Part shown: positions 42,934 to 51,365 of the stretch, in pieces | Layout: every line of letters begins with the position of its first letter | Numbering within the stretch: the stretch's first letter is position 1 | Assembly: GCA_015063305.1 (NCBI GenBank) | Contig: SVUJ01000013.1 | Location: 1 to 61,627, forward strand | Direction: 5' to 3' | Source of the DNA: Oscillospiraceae bacterium | GTDB taxonomy: Bacteria > Bacillota > Clostridia > Oscillospirales > CAG-272 | DNA: 61,627 nt | Position numbers and translations under genes: made by a program | The notes under the pieces: generated by a model | What the model saw: only the letters and a program-made list of their open reading frames with translations | What the model was told of the DNA's origin: nothing | Database searches by the model: none

Positions 42934-44145
42934 ATGAAATTAGGTCCAAAGCACACCAAGCTTGCAGGGTATACGGGGTATCTCACACAAGCTCTTATTA
43001 TCAATTTCCCTCCCCTGCTTTTTCTCACATTTATAAATACCTACAATCTTTCGATATCAAGCATAAGTGTCCTCATAACCGTAAGCTTTATGGTACAGCT
43101 TGCGGTTGACGCTTTTGCCGCAAAATTTTCAAGCAAGCTCAATATCAGAGCGACTGTAGTGACAGCGCTTATCCTCGCGACCGTTGGAATAACGGGATAT
43201 TCCTATCTCCCCGAGATAATCCCCTCTCCGTTTGTCGGTCTGCTTATATGTACCGTAGTGTCAAGCATAGGTGCGGGATTTGTTGAGGTGCTGGTAAGCC
43301 CGATAATCGAGGCTTGTCCTACCGACGGCAAAAGCGCCGCGATGAGTATCCTTCACTCCTTTTACGCTTGGGGTCACGCGGGAATAATTATTCTATCTAC
43401 CGTTTTCTTTGGCGTATTCGGTCTTGAAAATTGGAGAATACTCGCCTGTCTGTGGACTATAATTCCTCTGGTCGGCGCGGTCGCTTTTATGATAGTTCCC
43501 ATCTATACGCTCGAAGGCGACAAGCCTGTCCAAAATACAAAAGTAAAAAAGCGCTCCCCCTTCCGCTCGGGAATATTTCTTGTTTTCTTCACAATTATGG
43601 TGTGCGCGGGGGCGGCTGAGCAAGCGATGGCTCAATGGGCGTCCACCTTTGCCGAGTCGGGACTCGGCGTATCGAAGGCAACGGGAGATATCCTCGGACC
43701 TTGCGCTTTCGCTCTTCTTATGGGCGTTGCGCGTGTTATATACGCCAAATTCAGTGACAGACTTGACCTTCAAAAGGCTATATATCTATCAAGCTTAGTT
43801 TGTATTGCGGCATATCTCGTTGCCGCGCTTTCGCCAAATGCCGTTATCTCCCTTGTCGGCTGCGCACTTTGCGGTCTTTCAACGGGTATAATGTGGCCCG
43901 GAACGTATAGCCTTGCGGCGCAAAAGATACCCCGCGTTGGCATACAGATATTTGCGCTTCTCGCACTTGGCGGCGACCTCGGCTGTGCGTTAGGCCCTGC
44001 CGCCGCGGGTTGGATAGCCGAGCTTTTCGGCAACGACCTGAGGATCTCATTTGCCATCTCGGCAATATTCCCCTTGATAATGGTAATTCTCCTTCTCGCA
44101 AATAAAAAGGACAGAAGAAAGGATATTGAAAATGGAAATAACTGA
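42934..44145 (+). CDS. MFS transporter embedded in the aromatic operon
   Basis: A 403-residue major facilitator with about twelve hydrophobic helices and a charged central loop (EGDKPVQNTKVKKRSPF, about residues 190-207). Sequence such as WASTFAESGLGVSKATGDILGP and YAKFSDRLDLQKAIY fits the FucP/sugar-like branch, but the substrate cannot be read from it. It lies three bases after aroC and overlaps pheA by 14 bases, so it is an integral part of the operon. Export or import of an aromatic amino acid, shikimate or quinate is possible; this is inference only. Confidence 0.85.
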   Translation: MKLGPKHTKLAGYTGYLTQALIINFPPLLFLTFINTYNLSISSISVLITVSFMVQLAVDAFAAKFSSKLNIRATVVTALILATVGITGYSYLPEIIPSPFVGLLICTVVSSIGAGFVEVLVSPIIEACPTDGKSAAMSILHSFYAWGHAGIIILSTVFFGVFGLENWRILACLWTIIPLVGAVAFMIVPIYTLEGDKPVQNTKVKKRSPFRSGIFLVFFTIMVCAGAAEQAMAQWASTFAESGLGVSKATGDILGPCAFALLMGVARVIYAKFSDRLDLQKAIYLSSLVCIAAYLVAALSPNAVISLVGCALCGLSTGIMWPGTYSLAAQKIPRVGIQIFALLALGGDLGCALGPAAAGWIAELFGNDLRISFAISAIFPLIMVILLLANKKDRRKDIENGNN

Positions 44146-45277
44146 ACTCAGAAATCAAATAGACCAAATAGATGCCCAGCTCGTTGAACTCTTTAAGAAG
44201 CGAATGGACGTTGCCGCCAATGTTGCTGAATATAAGCGCGAGAACAACATGAAGGTGCTTGATGCCTCGCGTGAGCGAGCTCTCCTTCAGAAGGTATCCG
44301 AGCTTTCGGGCGAGGAGTTCGAGGATTACACAAGAACTCTTTACTCGACCATTCTCGACCTCTCTCGCTCCTATCAGCATAAGCGCTTGGGCACGGGCTC
44401 TGAGCTCTCCGCTATCATAGATACCGCACAGACGAACACCCCAAAAATATTCCCCGAAAGAGCTACCGTTGCCTGTCAGGGAGTTGAGGGCGCGTACTCT
44501 CAGATAGCCACAGAAAGACTTTTCAAAGCCCCCGCTATAATGTTCTTTTCAAGCTTTGAGAGCGTTTTCTCGGCTATTGAAAAGGGCCTTTGCAAGTACG
44601 GAGTGCTCCCTATCGAGAACAGCACCGCGGGCTCTGTAAAGCAGGTATACGACCTCATGGTCAGCCGTAAATTCAAGATAGTCCGCTCGGTAAGAATAAA
44701 AATAGACCATAATCTTCTCGCAAACAACGGCGCGAAGCTTTCGGATATAAAGGAAATTTTCTCGCACGAGCAGGCGATAAATCAATGCTCGGATTTCCTC
44801 GCTTCTCTGGGCGAGGGTGTAAAGATAACGCGTGTTGAGAATACCGCCGCCGCGGCGCGTATGGTTGCAGAATCGGGCAGAAGTGACGTTGCGTCTATTT
44901 CCTCTCGCTCCTGCGCTTCGCAGTACGGTCTTTCGGTGGTGTCTCCCGCTATACAGAACAACGGAAACAACCACACCCGCTTTATTTGCATATCAAACGA
45001 GCTTGAGATATATCCCGGTGCTGACCGCACGAGCCTTATGCTCGTAACTCCCCACAGACCCGGTGCGCTTTACAAGATCCTCTCGCGCTTCAACGCGCTT
45101 GGAATAAACCTTCTCAAGCTTGAATCCCGTCCCCTGCCCGACCGCGATTTTGAATTTATGTTCTACTTTGATATTGAGGCATCGGTCTACTCCTCAAAGC
45201 TCCCCCAGCTCCTTGCCGAGCTTGAGCAGGAGTGTGAGGAATTCAACTATCTCGGCTCGTATTCGGAGGTCGTGTGA
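44132..45277 (+). CDS. pheA: Bifunctional chorismate mutase/prephenate dehydratase
   Basis: Converts chorismate to prephenate and then phenylpyruvate. The 381-residue protein has an AroQ-type mutase domain (about 1-90: LRNQIDQIDAQLVELFKKRM), the dehydratase domain (about 110-285: ACQGVEGAYSQIATERLF, GVLPIENSTAGSV, NHTRFICI) and a C-terminal ACT domain with the Phe-binding RPGALYKIL and LKLESRP motifs, so feedback inhibition by Phe is expected. The ATG at 44132 has AAAGGA upstream and lies inside the end of the MFS gene. Confidence 0.96.
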   Translation: MEITELRNQIDQIDAQLVELFKKRMDVAANVAEYKRENNMKVLDASRERALLQKVSELSGEEFEDYTRTLYSTILDLSRSYQHKRLGTGSELSAIIDTAQTNTPKIFPERATVACQGVEGAYSQIATERLFKAPAIMFFSSFESVFSAIEKGLCKYGVLPIENSTAGSVKQVYDLMVSRKFKIVRSVRIKIDHNLLANNGAKLSDIKEIFSHEQAINQCSDFLASLGEGVKITRVENTAAAARMVAESGRSDVASISSRSCASQYGLSVVSPAIQNNGNNHTRFICISNELEIYPGADRTSLMLVTPHRPGALYKILSRFNALGINLLKLESRPLPDRDFEFMFYFDIEASVYSSKLPQLLAELEQECEEFNYLGSYSEVV

Positions 45278-46518
45278 TGCGCTCGGGATACGGCAATATG
45301 AAGTGCGGACTTATAGGTGAGCATCTCGGACACAGCTTCTCCCCTCTGATACATAACGAGCTTGCAGACTATTCATACGAGCTGTGTGAGCTCGACCCCT
45401 CGGAGCTTGAGGGATTTTTGAAGAGCGGAATGCTTGATGCCTTTAACGTGACTATTCCATACAAAAAACAGGTAATGCCCTACCTTGACGAGATATCCCC
45501 CGAGGCGCTATCTATCGGCTCGGTGAATACCGTGGTGAAGGACAAAGAGGGCAAGCTCCACGGATATAACACCGACTATTTTGGCTTTAGCCATATGGTA
45601 GAACTGTCGGGCATAGATATAAGTGGCAAAAAGGCGATAGTCTTTGGCAGAGGCGGCGCGGCTCTGACCGTCTGCGCGGTGCTCCGCGACAGAGGTGTGC
45701 GTGAATGGGTGGTGATAGGAAGTAAGGACAACACCCCCGAAAACCTCGCAAAGCACGCCGACGCCGATATCGTTATCAATGCTACCCCCGCGGGAATGTA
45801 CCCAAACAACGGAGCATCTCCCGCAGACCTATCTCTCTTTCCGAAATGCCGTTTGGTTCTCGACCTTATCTTCAATCCCGCGCGTACCGCGCTGATACTT
45901 GATGCCGAGCGCAGAGGGATACCCTATATGAACGGACTTCCGATGCTCGTGGCTCAGGCGGCAAAGGCTTTTGAATATTTTACAGGCGGAGAATTTGAAG
46001 AGGGCGCTATCGAGCGCATCACTTCGCTGATATCCGAAAAAACGGTAAATATAGTGCTTGTGGGTATGCCCGGTTGCGGAAAAAGCACGGTAGGCAAGCT
46101 TATAGCGGATATCCTTGGCAGAAGCTTTTTCGATGCCGATGACGAATTCACGAAAATGCACGGTATATCCCCCGCCGAATGTATAAAGGCATTTGGCGAG
46201 GATAGCTTCAGAGAGCTTGAGCACAAGACGCTTTGTGAGCTTGGAAAGCTCAGCTCGGCGGTTATTGCCACGGGAGGCGGCGCGGTAACACGGGAATTCA
46301 ATTATGACCCGTTGCACCAGAACGGCTGTATCTTCTTCATTGAGCGTGAGCTTAGCCGACTTGCAAGGGGCGGCAGACCCCTCTCGCTGAGTACCACACC
46401 CGAGGAGATGTATCGGACAAGAATTGATTCATACCGTCGCTTTGCAGACGTCACTGTAGTCAGCAACGAGATAATACAGGACACCGCGAATAAGATAATA
46501 TCCGAATTTAAAAGATAA
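45277..46518 (+). CDS. aroE-aroK: Shikimate dehydrogenase-shikimate kinase fusion
   Basis: A 413-residue fusion of two consecutive-pathway enzymes. Residues about 8-255 are AroE: GEHLGHSFSPLIHNEL, FNVTIPYKKQV, SIGSVNTVVK, FGRGGAALTVCAVL for NADP, and the C-terminal GLPMLVAQAAKAFEYFTG. Residues about 260-413 are AroK: P-loop VGMPGCGKSTVGKL, the shikimate-binding FFDADDEF and ATGGGAVTR, and the lid/R region ARGGRPLS. The start at 45277 overlaps the pheA stop (TGATG) and has GGAGG seven bases before it. No internal start with a good ribosome site was seen between the halves. Confidence 0.95.
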   Translation: MRSGYGNMKCGLIGEHLGHSFSPLIHNELADYSYELCELDPSELEGFLKSGMLDAFNVTIPYKKQVMPYLDEISPEALSIGSVNTVVKDKEGKLHGYNTDYFGFSHMVELSGIDISGKKAIVFGRGGAALTVCAVLRDRGVREWVVIGSKDNTPENLAKHADADIVINATPAGMYPNNGASPADLSLFPKCRLVLDLIFNPARTALILDAERRGIPYMNGLPMLVAQAAKAFEYFTGGEFEEGAIERITSLISEKTVNIVLVGMPGCGKSTVGKLIADILGRSFFDADDEFTKMHGISPAECIKAFGEDSFRELEHKTLCELGKLSSAVIATGGGAVTREFNYDPLHQNGCIFFIERELSRLARGGRPLSLSTTPEEMYRTRIDSYRRFADVTVVSNEIIQDTANKIISEFKR

Positions 46519-46531
46519 CAGGAGAAAACAA

Positions 46532-46960
46532 ATGAAGGTACTTGTTATAAACGGCCCTAATCTTAATATGCTGGGCATACGTGAGCCCGACATTTACGGC
46601 GCGCAGAACTTTGCGTCACTTGAGAGCTTCATAAAGTCCTCGGCGGCAGAGCTTGGAGTTGACGTAACTCTCTTTCAATCGAACCACGAGGGCGAGATAG
46701 TTGACGTTATACAGTCGGCATACGGCGTATTTGACGGCATAGTTATAAACCCCGCCGCCTATACGCACACGAGCGTGGCAATACTTGACGCGCTCAAGGC
46801 TGTTGGGATACCGACCGCCGAGGTCCACCTCTCTGATATCAATTCAAGAGAGGAATTCAGACGCTTCTCGTATATTTCCCTTGCCGCAAAAACGACCATC
46901 TGCGGTCTTGGATTTGAAGGCTACCGCAAGGCGCTTGAGTTCCTTTGCGAAAATATATGA
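46532..46960 (+). CDS. aroQ: 3-dehydroquinate dehydratase, type II
   Basis: Dehydrates 3-dehydroquinate to 3-dehydroshikimate. The 142-residue dodecameric-type enzyme has the N-terminal INGPNLNMLGIREPDIYG with the catalytic tyrosine, FQSNHEGEIVD, VINPAAYTHTSVA and EVHLSDINSREEFR. Last gene of the operon, completing all seven shikimate steps, followed by a terminator. Confidence 0.96.
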   Translation: MKVLVINGPNLNMLGIREPDIYGAQNFASLESFIKSSAAELGVDVTLFQSNHEGEIVDVIQSAYGVFDGIVINPAAYTHTSVAILDALKAVGIPTAEVHLSDINSREEFRRFSYISLAAKTTICGLGFEGYRKALEFLCENI

Positions 46961-46962
46961 AT

Positions 46963-46992
46963 AAAAGGGCGAGTATCCTCGCCCTTTTATTT
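46963..46992 (+). terminator. Terminator of the aromatic operon
   Basis: AAAAGGGCGAG pairs with CTCGCCCTTTT around a TATC loop and is followed by ATTTTG. Confidence 0.9.
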
Positions 46993-47091
46993 TGTCATTT
47001 TAATTTTTCAATCACATATTTTTCAAGTTTATATCCACATTAAAAATCGAAAAATAAATATACAAAAAGAAATTATAAAGGAGAAATAGAT

Positions 47092-47880
47092 ATGAAGATC
47101 ATCAGGAAAATTTTTTCTTTTTGTATCGCGATTTTTATGATATCTTCCCTGTGTATCGGCGCGTCGGCGCTTGATAACACCCCTATAAATTGGTACTGCA
47201 CACGCAACCGAGAGCACCGTCAGCCGTCAGCCGCCCCCGAGCTTCGTGTCGTTGAAAAATACAACGGATACTATATCGACAAAAATCACGGCGACGATTG
47301 CGAGGACAAGGTCATATATCTCACCTTTGACGCGGGCTATGAAAACGGAAACGTGGAAAAGATACTCGACACTCTCGCCTCAGAAAACGTATGCGGCGCG
47401 TTTTTTATACTTGGAAATCTCATAACCAAAAACACCGACCTTGTCAAACGAATGGCAGAGGACGGTCACACGGTATGCAATCACACCAACCGCCACAAGG
47501 ATATGACCGCGATATCCCCGGAGGAACTAAAAAAAGAGCTCGACGATCTCGAGGCTCTTTACCGTGAATATACCGGCTATGAAATGGCAAAATACTACCG
47601 TCCGCCCGAGGGTAGATTTAACGAAGCCTCGCTACGATACGTTTCCGAGCTCGGATACAAGACGGTATTCTGGAGCTTTGCTTATGCCGACTGGGATAAC
47701 GGGAATCAGCCCTCAGCCGACGCCGCAAAGAAAAAGATACTCGACAATATCCACAACGGAGCAGTAATTCTTCTCCACCCCACCTCAGCGACCAATGCCG
47801 AGATACTTGGCGACGTGATACGTGAGCTTAAATCTCAGGGCTTCAGATTCGGAACGCTCGACGAGCTTACGGGCGGGTAA
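47092..47880 (+). CDS. Secreted polysaccharide deacetylase, PdaA-like
   Basis: A 262-residue extracellular NodB-homology enzyme. A signal peptide (about 1-26) precedes the catalytic domain: LTFDAGYENGNVEKILDTL, CGAFFILGNL, GHTVCNHTNRHKD (metal histidines), YYRPPEGRFNE and ILLHPTSATN. The TFDAGYENG form is typical of PdaA, which deacetylates muramic acid for muramic delta-lactam in the spore cortex. That would fit a spore former but is inference. GGAG is at the ribosome site; it starts a new unit after the aro terminator. Confidence 0.88.
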   Translation: MKIIRKIFSFCIAIFMISSLCIGASALDNTPINWYCTRNREHRQPSAAPELRVVEKYNGYYIDKNHGDDCEDKVIYLTFDAGYENGNVEKILDTLASENVCGAFFILGNLITKNTDLVKRMAEDGHTVCNHTNRHKDMTAISPEELKKELDDLEALYREYTGYEMAKYYRPPEGRFNEASLRYVSELGYKTVFWSFAYADWDNGNQPSADAAKKKILDNIHNGAVILLHPTSATNAEILGDVIRELKSQGFRFGTLDELTGG

Positions 47881-47885
47881 AATAT

Positions 47886-48569
47886 ATGAAAAAAGCAATC
47901 CTTATTTTTATCCTTATTTTTTGCCTCATATCGTCGGCAACGCTTCATACAAGCGCAAACGCAAGTAATGTTTTTTTAAAGAACCGCTCTGCGGGAAAGA
48001 AGATCGCCCTCACCTTTGATGACGGCCCACACCCCATATATACGGGGCGTATACTCGAGGTGTTAGAGGAGTACGGAGTAAAGGCGACCTTCTTCGTTAT
48101 CGGCTGTAACGTTGAGAATTACCCCGATGCCTTCAAAGAACTGCTTGACTCAGGCTGTGAGATAGGCAATCATACCTATTCTCACAAGGATATCGGCAAA
48201 ATGAGTGAGAAGGACGTACTGTATCAGCTTGAAAAAACAGAAGAAGCCGTATCGAAATTCACCGACCAAAAGCTCTCTCTTTGCCGTCCGCCCGAGGGCT
48301 CTTGCGGAAAAGCGCTTGAGGCTGTGAGCATTGAAAAAGGCTACGATATAATCCTTTGGAGCATCGACACGCTCGATTGGGCGCACACGCCTTCGGAGCG
48401 TATAGCCAACAAGATACTCGACAGCACCTGCGGCGGAGATATAGTGCTGATGCACGACTATGTTTCGGGCGGCTGTCAAGCCCCCGATGCCCTTCGCATC
48501 ATAATCCCCAAGCTCTTGGATGAGGGCTATGAATTTGTAACCGTCAGCGAGCTTATTGGTGAGGAGTAA
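47886..48569 (+). CDS. Secreted polysaccharide deacetylase
   Basis: A 227-residue NodB-domain protein with signal peptide (about 1-25). Motifs are LTFDDGPHPIYTGRIL (catalytic and metal aspartates), ATFFVIGCNV, EIGNHTYSHKD, CRPPEGSCGK and IVLMHDYVSGG. It is more like general peptidoglycan or chitin deacetylases (PgdA type) than its PdaA-like neighbour, which ends five bases upstream. The pair probably arose from divergent family members rather than a recent duplication, since the sequences differ widely. Confidence 0.88.
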   Translation: MKKAILIFILIFCLISSATLHTSANASNVFLKNRSAGKKIALTFDDGPHPIYTGRILEVLEEYGVKATFFVIGCNVENYPDAFKELLDSGCEIGNHTYSHKDIGKMSEKDVLYQLEKTEEAVSKFTDQKLSLCRPPEGSCGKALEAVSIEKGYDIILWSIDTLDWAHTPSERIANKILDSTCGGDIVLMHDYVSGGCQAPDALRIIIPKLLDEGYEFVTVSELIGEE

Positions 48570-48631
48570 CCTTTCATAAGTCACCTCTCGACCTTTTTCG
48601 GCATAAAATGCCTATGAAGGAGGTGTATTTA

Positions 48632-48865
48632 ATGAAAGGAAATTTTAATGAATGTACCGCGGAGATAGGCTCTGTAACTCAGGCTATGCGCGCTCAGGAT
48701 GCGCTTGGAGCGGCCGCTATTCCTGCAAAGGTGATAAAAACTCAATCCTCCTCCCGCCGCGGATGTATCTACGGCATAAGCTATTCCTGCGCACAGGAGA
48801 AAAACGTTCGCACCGTTCTTGATAATGTAAGAATATCGGTCAAGAACCCACGTTCGGGGCGCTGA
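48632..48865 (+). CDS. DUF3343 putative Se/S carrier-like protein
   Basis: A 77-residue protein of the DUF3343 type, which is often found beside cysteine desulfurases and is annotated as a putative Se/S carrier. It has the typical SVTQAMRAQDALGAAAIPAKVI, a basic loop SSSRRGC and a C-terminal SCAQEKNVRTVL with two cysteines. The ATG at 48632 has AAGGAGG eight bases before it; an upstream in-frame ATG would put that site inside the gene. It is two bases before the desulfurase gene. No selenium genes (selD, yedF) are nearby. Confidence 0.82.
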   Translation: MKGNFNECTAEIGSVTQAMRAQDALGAAAIPAKVIKTQSSSRRGCIYGISYSCAQEKNVRTVLDNVRISVKNPRSGR

Positions 48866-48867
48866 AT

Positions 48868-50013
48868 ATGATAAATTATCTTGACAATGCGGCTACCACC
48901 TTTCCAAAGCCGCAGGGCGTTTATGATGAGGTCTATCGCTGTATGACCCGTTATTGCGGCAATCCCGGAAGAGGCTCTCACTCGCTCTCCCTTCTTGCCG
49001 CCCGCAAAATATTTGAATGTCGCTCTCTCATCGCGGATATGTTCGGAGTGGGCGACCTTGAACGCATAGTTTTTACTATGAACACGACCTATGCCCTCAA
49101 TACCGTTATAAAAGGTCTTCTCAAGCAGGGCGACCACGTTATAATATCCGATATGGAGCACAATGCCGTGCTTCGTCCGATTTGGAAGCTTGCGGACGAG
49201 GGCATTATCGAATACGATGTTTTTTCCACGATGGTGAAGGACGCAAGGCGCTCCCCAACCCTTATATGCGCCAAGATCGCTTCTCTTCTCCGTTCAAACA
49301 CGAAAATGGTGATATGCTCTCACGCTTCGAATATATGCTCTGCCGTTCTGCCTATAGCGCAGATAGGAGCTTTTTGTCAGCGGCACTCTCTCCTTTTTGT
49401 TGTTGATGCCGCCCAATCTGCGGGGCACTATCCGATATCGGTTGACAAGATGGGCATCAGCGCGCTCTGTATGCCCTCTCACAAGGGACTTTACGGCCCT
49501 CAGGGCGGCGGAATTATCGCGCTCGGAGAGAACATTATGCTCGACACGCTTATAGAGGGCGGCAACGGAATAAACTCACTTGACGCCGCCATGCCCGACT
49601 TCTCCCCCGAGCGCTATGAGGCGGGAACACTTCCAACACCGATAATTGCAGGTCTTTGCGAGGGCTTACGAGCCGTAAACGAGCGCGGAATAAAAGCGAT
49701 ATCCGAGCACGAGGCATCTCTGTTCATCTCGGCGAGAGAAGCGCTTTGCAATATACCACGCATCTCGCTTTACGGCGCGGACCACGTGGGCTCTACTCTG
49801 CTTTTCAGCATGACCGGTATGAGCTCCGAGCAACTTGCAAGTCGTCTTGACAGCTTCGGAATATGCTCGCGCGCCGGCTTTCACTGCTCAGCCCTCGCTC
49901 ACAAAACACTGGGCACTCCCGAGGACGGGGCTGTAAGAATAAGCTTTGGCATCTTCAATCATCACCGCGACATTGACTCCCTTACCAAAGCGCTATCTGT
50001 AATATCTGTATAA
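48868..50013 (+). CDS. Class V aminotransferase, cysteine desulfurase-like
   Basis: A PLP enzyme of 381 residues that probably removes sulfur from cysteine. Motifs are YLDNAATTFPKP, DMEHNAVLRP, VVDAAQSAGHYPI, the PLP lysine in PSHKGLYGPQGGG and the reactive cysteine in SRAGFHCSALAHKTLGT. It belongs to the CsdB/SufS-like group commonly paired with DUF3343. No iscU or suf genes follow, so the acceptor is unknown. Confidence 0.9.
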   Translation: MINYLDNAATTFPKPQGVYDEVYRCMTRYCGNPGRGSHSLSLLAARKIFECRSLIADMFGVGDLERIVFTMNTTYALNTVIKGLLKQGDHVIISDMEHNAVLRPIWKLADEGIIEYDVFSTMVKDARRSPTLICAKIASLLRSNTKMVICSHASNICSAVLPIAQIGAFCQRHSLLFVVDAAQSAGHYPISVDKMGISALCMPSHKGLYGPQGGGIIALGENIMLDTLIEGGNGINSLDAAMPDFSPERYEAGTLPTPIIAGLCEGLRAVNERGIKAISEHEASLFISAREALCNIPRISLYGADHVGSTLLFSMTGMSSEQLASRLDSFGICSRAGFHCSALAHKTLGTPEDGAVRISFGIFNHHRDIDSLTKALSVISV

Positions 50014-50016
50014 AAA

Positions 50017-50050
50017 AATATTGGTGGCGCTATATACGCCACCAATATTT
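50017..50050. terminator. Bidirectional terminator after the desulfurase
   Basis: AAATATTGGTGGCG and CGCCACCAATATTT pair perfectly around a CTATATA loop, between convergent genes. Confidence 0.88.
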
Positions 50051-50077
50051 CGTATCGATCCACTATGTTTTAGATAC

Positions 50078-50395
50078 TTAACCCTGAGCTTTTCTTCGCT
50101 CTTCGAAACAAGCGCTGCAATATACAGGTCTGTCGTTAGAGGGCTGGAAGATAACCTTAGCTACTCCGCCACACTGCGCACAGGTTGTTTCAAAGTACTC
50201 ACGGGGAGCCTTTGCAGCATTTTTCTTAGCATCACGGCATGCCTTGCAGCTCTTAGGCTTATTCAAAAATCCCTTTTCCTTGTAGAACTGCTGCTCTCCG
50301 GCTGTAAATACAAATTCCTTGCCGCATTCCTTGCAAACAAGGGTTTCGTCTACAAACTCGCCTTCTGCTTCGACTTTTACTTCTTCTTCGTACAT
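50078..50395 (-). CDS. Zinc-ribbon protein
   Basis: A 105-residue protein with two zinc-binding modules: CKECGKEFVFTAGEQQFYKEKGF with CKAC (about 21-55, a zf-trcl-like domain) and CAQCGGVAKV with CSAC (about 72-99). The family is widespread in Clostridia and has no assigned function; nucleic-acid binding is a guess. AGAGAGG is upstream of the ATG. It is preceded by a 173-base leader with no recognised riboswitch. Confidence 0.82.
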   Translation of the reverse strand: MYEEEVKVEAEGEFVDETLVCKECGKEFVFTAGEQQFYKEKGFLNKPKSCKACRDAKKNAAKAPREYFETTCAQCGGVAKVIFQPSNDRPVYCSACFEERRKAQG

Positions 50396-50568
50396 GATCT
50401 TACCTCTCTTTGTTAAGATGGATTATTTTGTGCCCAAAGTACTCCGATAGTGCTGAACTTGCGGACTAGCTGTAGGCTATCTGATTCGGCCTTGCCGTAC
50501 CATTCTGAATAATTGCGCGGGGGTATTTTTAATTTTTTATACGCATATCCTCTATGAACTATCAATAT
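50396..50568. other. 173-bp gap between sigma factor and zinc-ribbon genes
   Basis: No gene, tRNA or riboswitch I can name. The minus strand contains short complementary stretches (GATAGCCTACAGCTAG... and ...CACTATCGGAGTAC). A structured leader for the zinc-ribbon gene is possible but unproven. Confidence 0.3.
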
Positions 50569-51141
50569 TCAGCGCAAAAGCTTTCTAAGCTTTTGACGTA
50601 TCCTGTATATCGCATTAGTAACCGATTTTTCGTTCACATTCGCCGAAGCGCCGATCTCCTTCGCCGTCTTTCCTGACGCAAATTGGCACCATATGCGGTA
50701 TTCATAGTCCGACAAGCTCTCTCGGATAACCGAATCTATCTCTCGCAAGCTTTCCTGTTCGATAAGATTCACCGAGGGCTCGTCCTGCATTGCCGCATCT
50801 TCCTCATCAAGCACACCGAAAAACTGCTCCGCTCCCCATCTTCCCATCTTTCTCATCTGGGATATAAGGGCATTGGTAACGCAGATCTTCGCATACAAGC
50901 CGAATTCAACACCATCACTACCAAGATCATAGCTAAGTATCGCATTATAAAAAACCAAGATGGCTTCCTGACGAAGATCCTCTTCTAAAGACCCGAACAT
51001 AGCATCATTACTGAACTTCTGAACTGCCGCATCCAAAAGTGGCTTATATCTATCAAGCAGCTGCTCAAAGGCCTGCTGGTCGCCAACTCTGACCTTACGA
51101 ATCAATTCAACGTTCTCTGATCTGCTCTTTTCAACCTTCAT
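50569..51141 (-). CDS. RNA polymerase sigma factor, SigH-like
   Basis: A 190-residue sigma-70 family protein. Region 2 spans about 20-95 (VGDQQAFEQLLDRYKPLL, EEDLRQEAILVFYNAILSYDL, FGLYAKICVTNALISQMRK). Region 4 spans about 130-188 with a helix-turn-helix in GKTAKEIGASANVNEKSVTNAIYRI. Architecture fits the sporulation/competence sigma H group. The ATG at 51141 has AGGAG upstream; longer starts lack one. A perfect 9-bp inverted repeat (50575-50595) lies in the last codons. The promoter at 51194-51221 is vegetative in type. Confidence 0.88.
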   Translation of the reverse strand: MKVEKSRSENVELIRKVRVGDQQAFEQLLDRYKPLLDAAVQKFSNDAMFGSLEEDLRQEAILVFYNAILSYDLGSDGVEFGLYAKICVTNALISQMRKMGRWGAEQFFGVLDEEDAAMQDEPSVNLIEQESLREIDSVIRESLSDYEYRIWCQFASGKTAKEIGASANVNEKSVTNAIYRIRQKLRKLLR

Positions 51142-51193
51142 TAGACTCCTCGTCATGGCAGAAAATATTATATACTTTCGACCGCCATATACC

Positions 51194-51221
51194 ATTATAC
51201 CATTAATTTGTATAATGTCAA
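51194..51221 (-). promoter_or_regulatory. Promoter of the sigma factor gene
   Basis: Minus-strand TTGACA (plus 51216-51221), 16-bp spacer, TATAAT (plus 51194-51199). The rest of the gap to 51365 shows nothing else. Confidence 0.78.
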
Positions 51222-51365
51222 TAGTTTTTTTAAAATTATTTTTGTTAAATATTAACTAAAATCACAGCAATAATCACTTTTGACCAAATTGCTCACGCCT
51301 GTTTTGTGTAATTAGCCCAAAGCGTTCTATTGGTTTTCTTTTTGCTCTGATTTAGCATACGAGAA

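Noticed and set aside
50396-50568. Riboswitch or small RNA upstream of the zinc-ribbon gene
   Set aside because: Only short complementary stretches are seen, with no match to a class I can name; kept only as an annotated gap.
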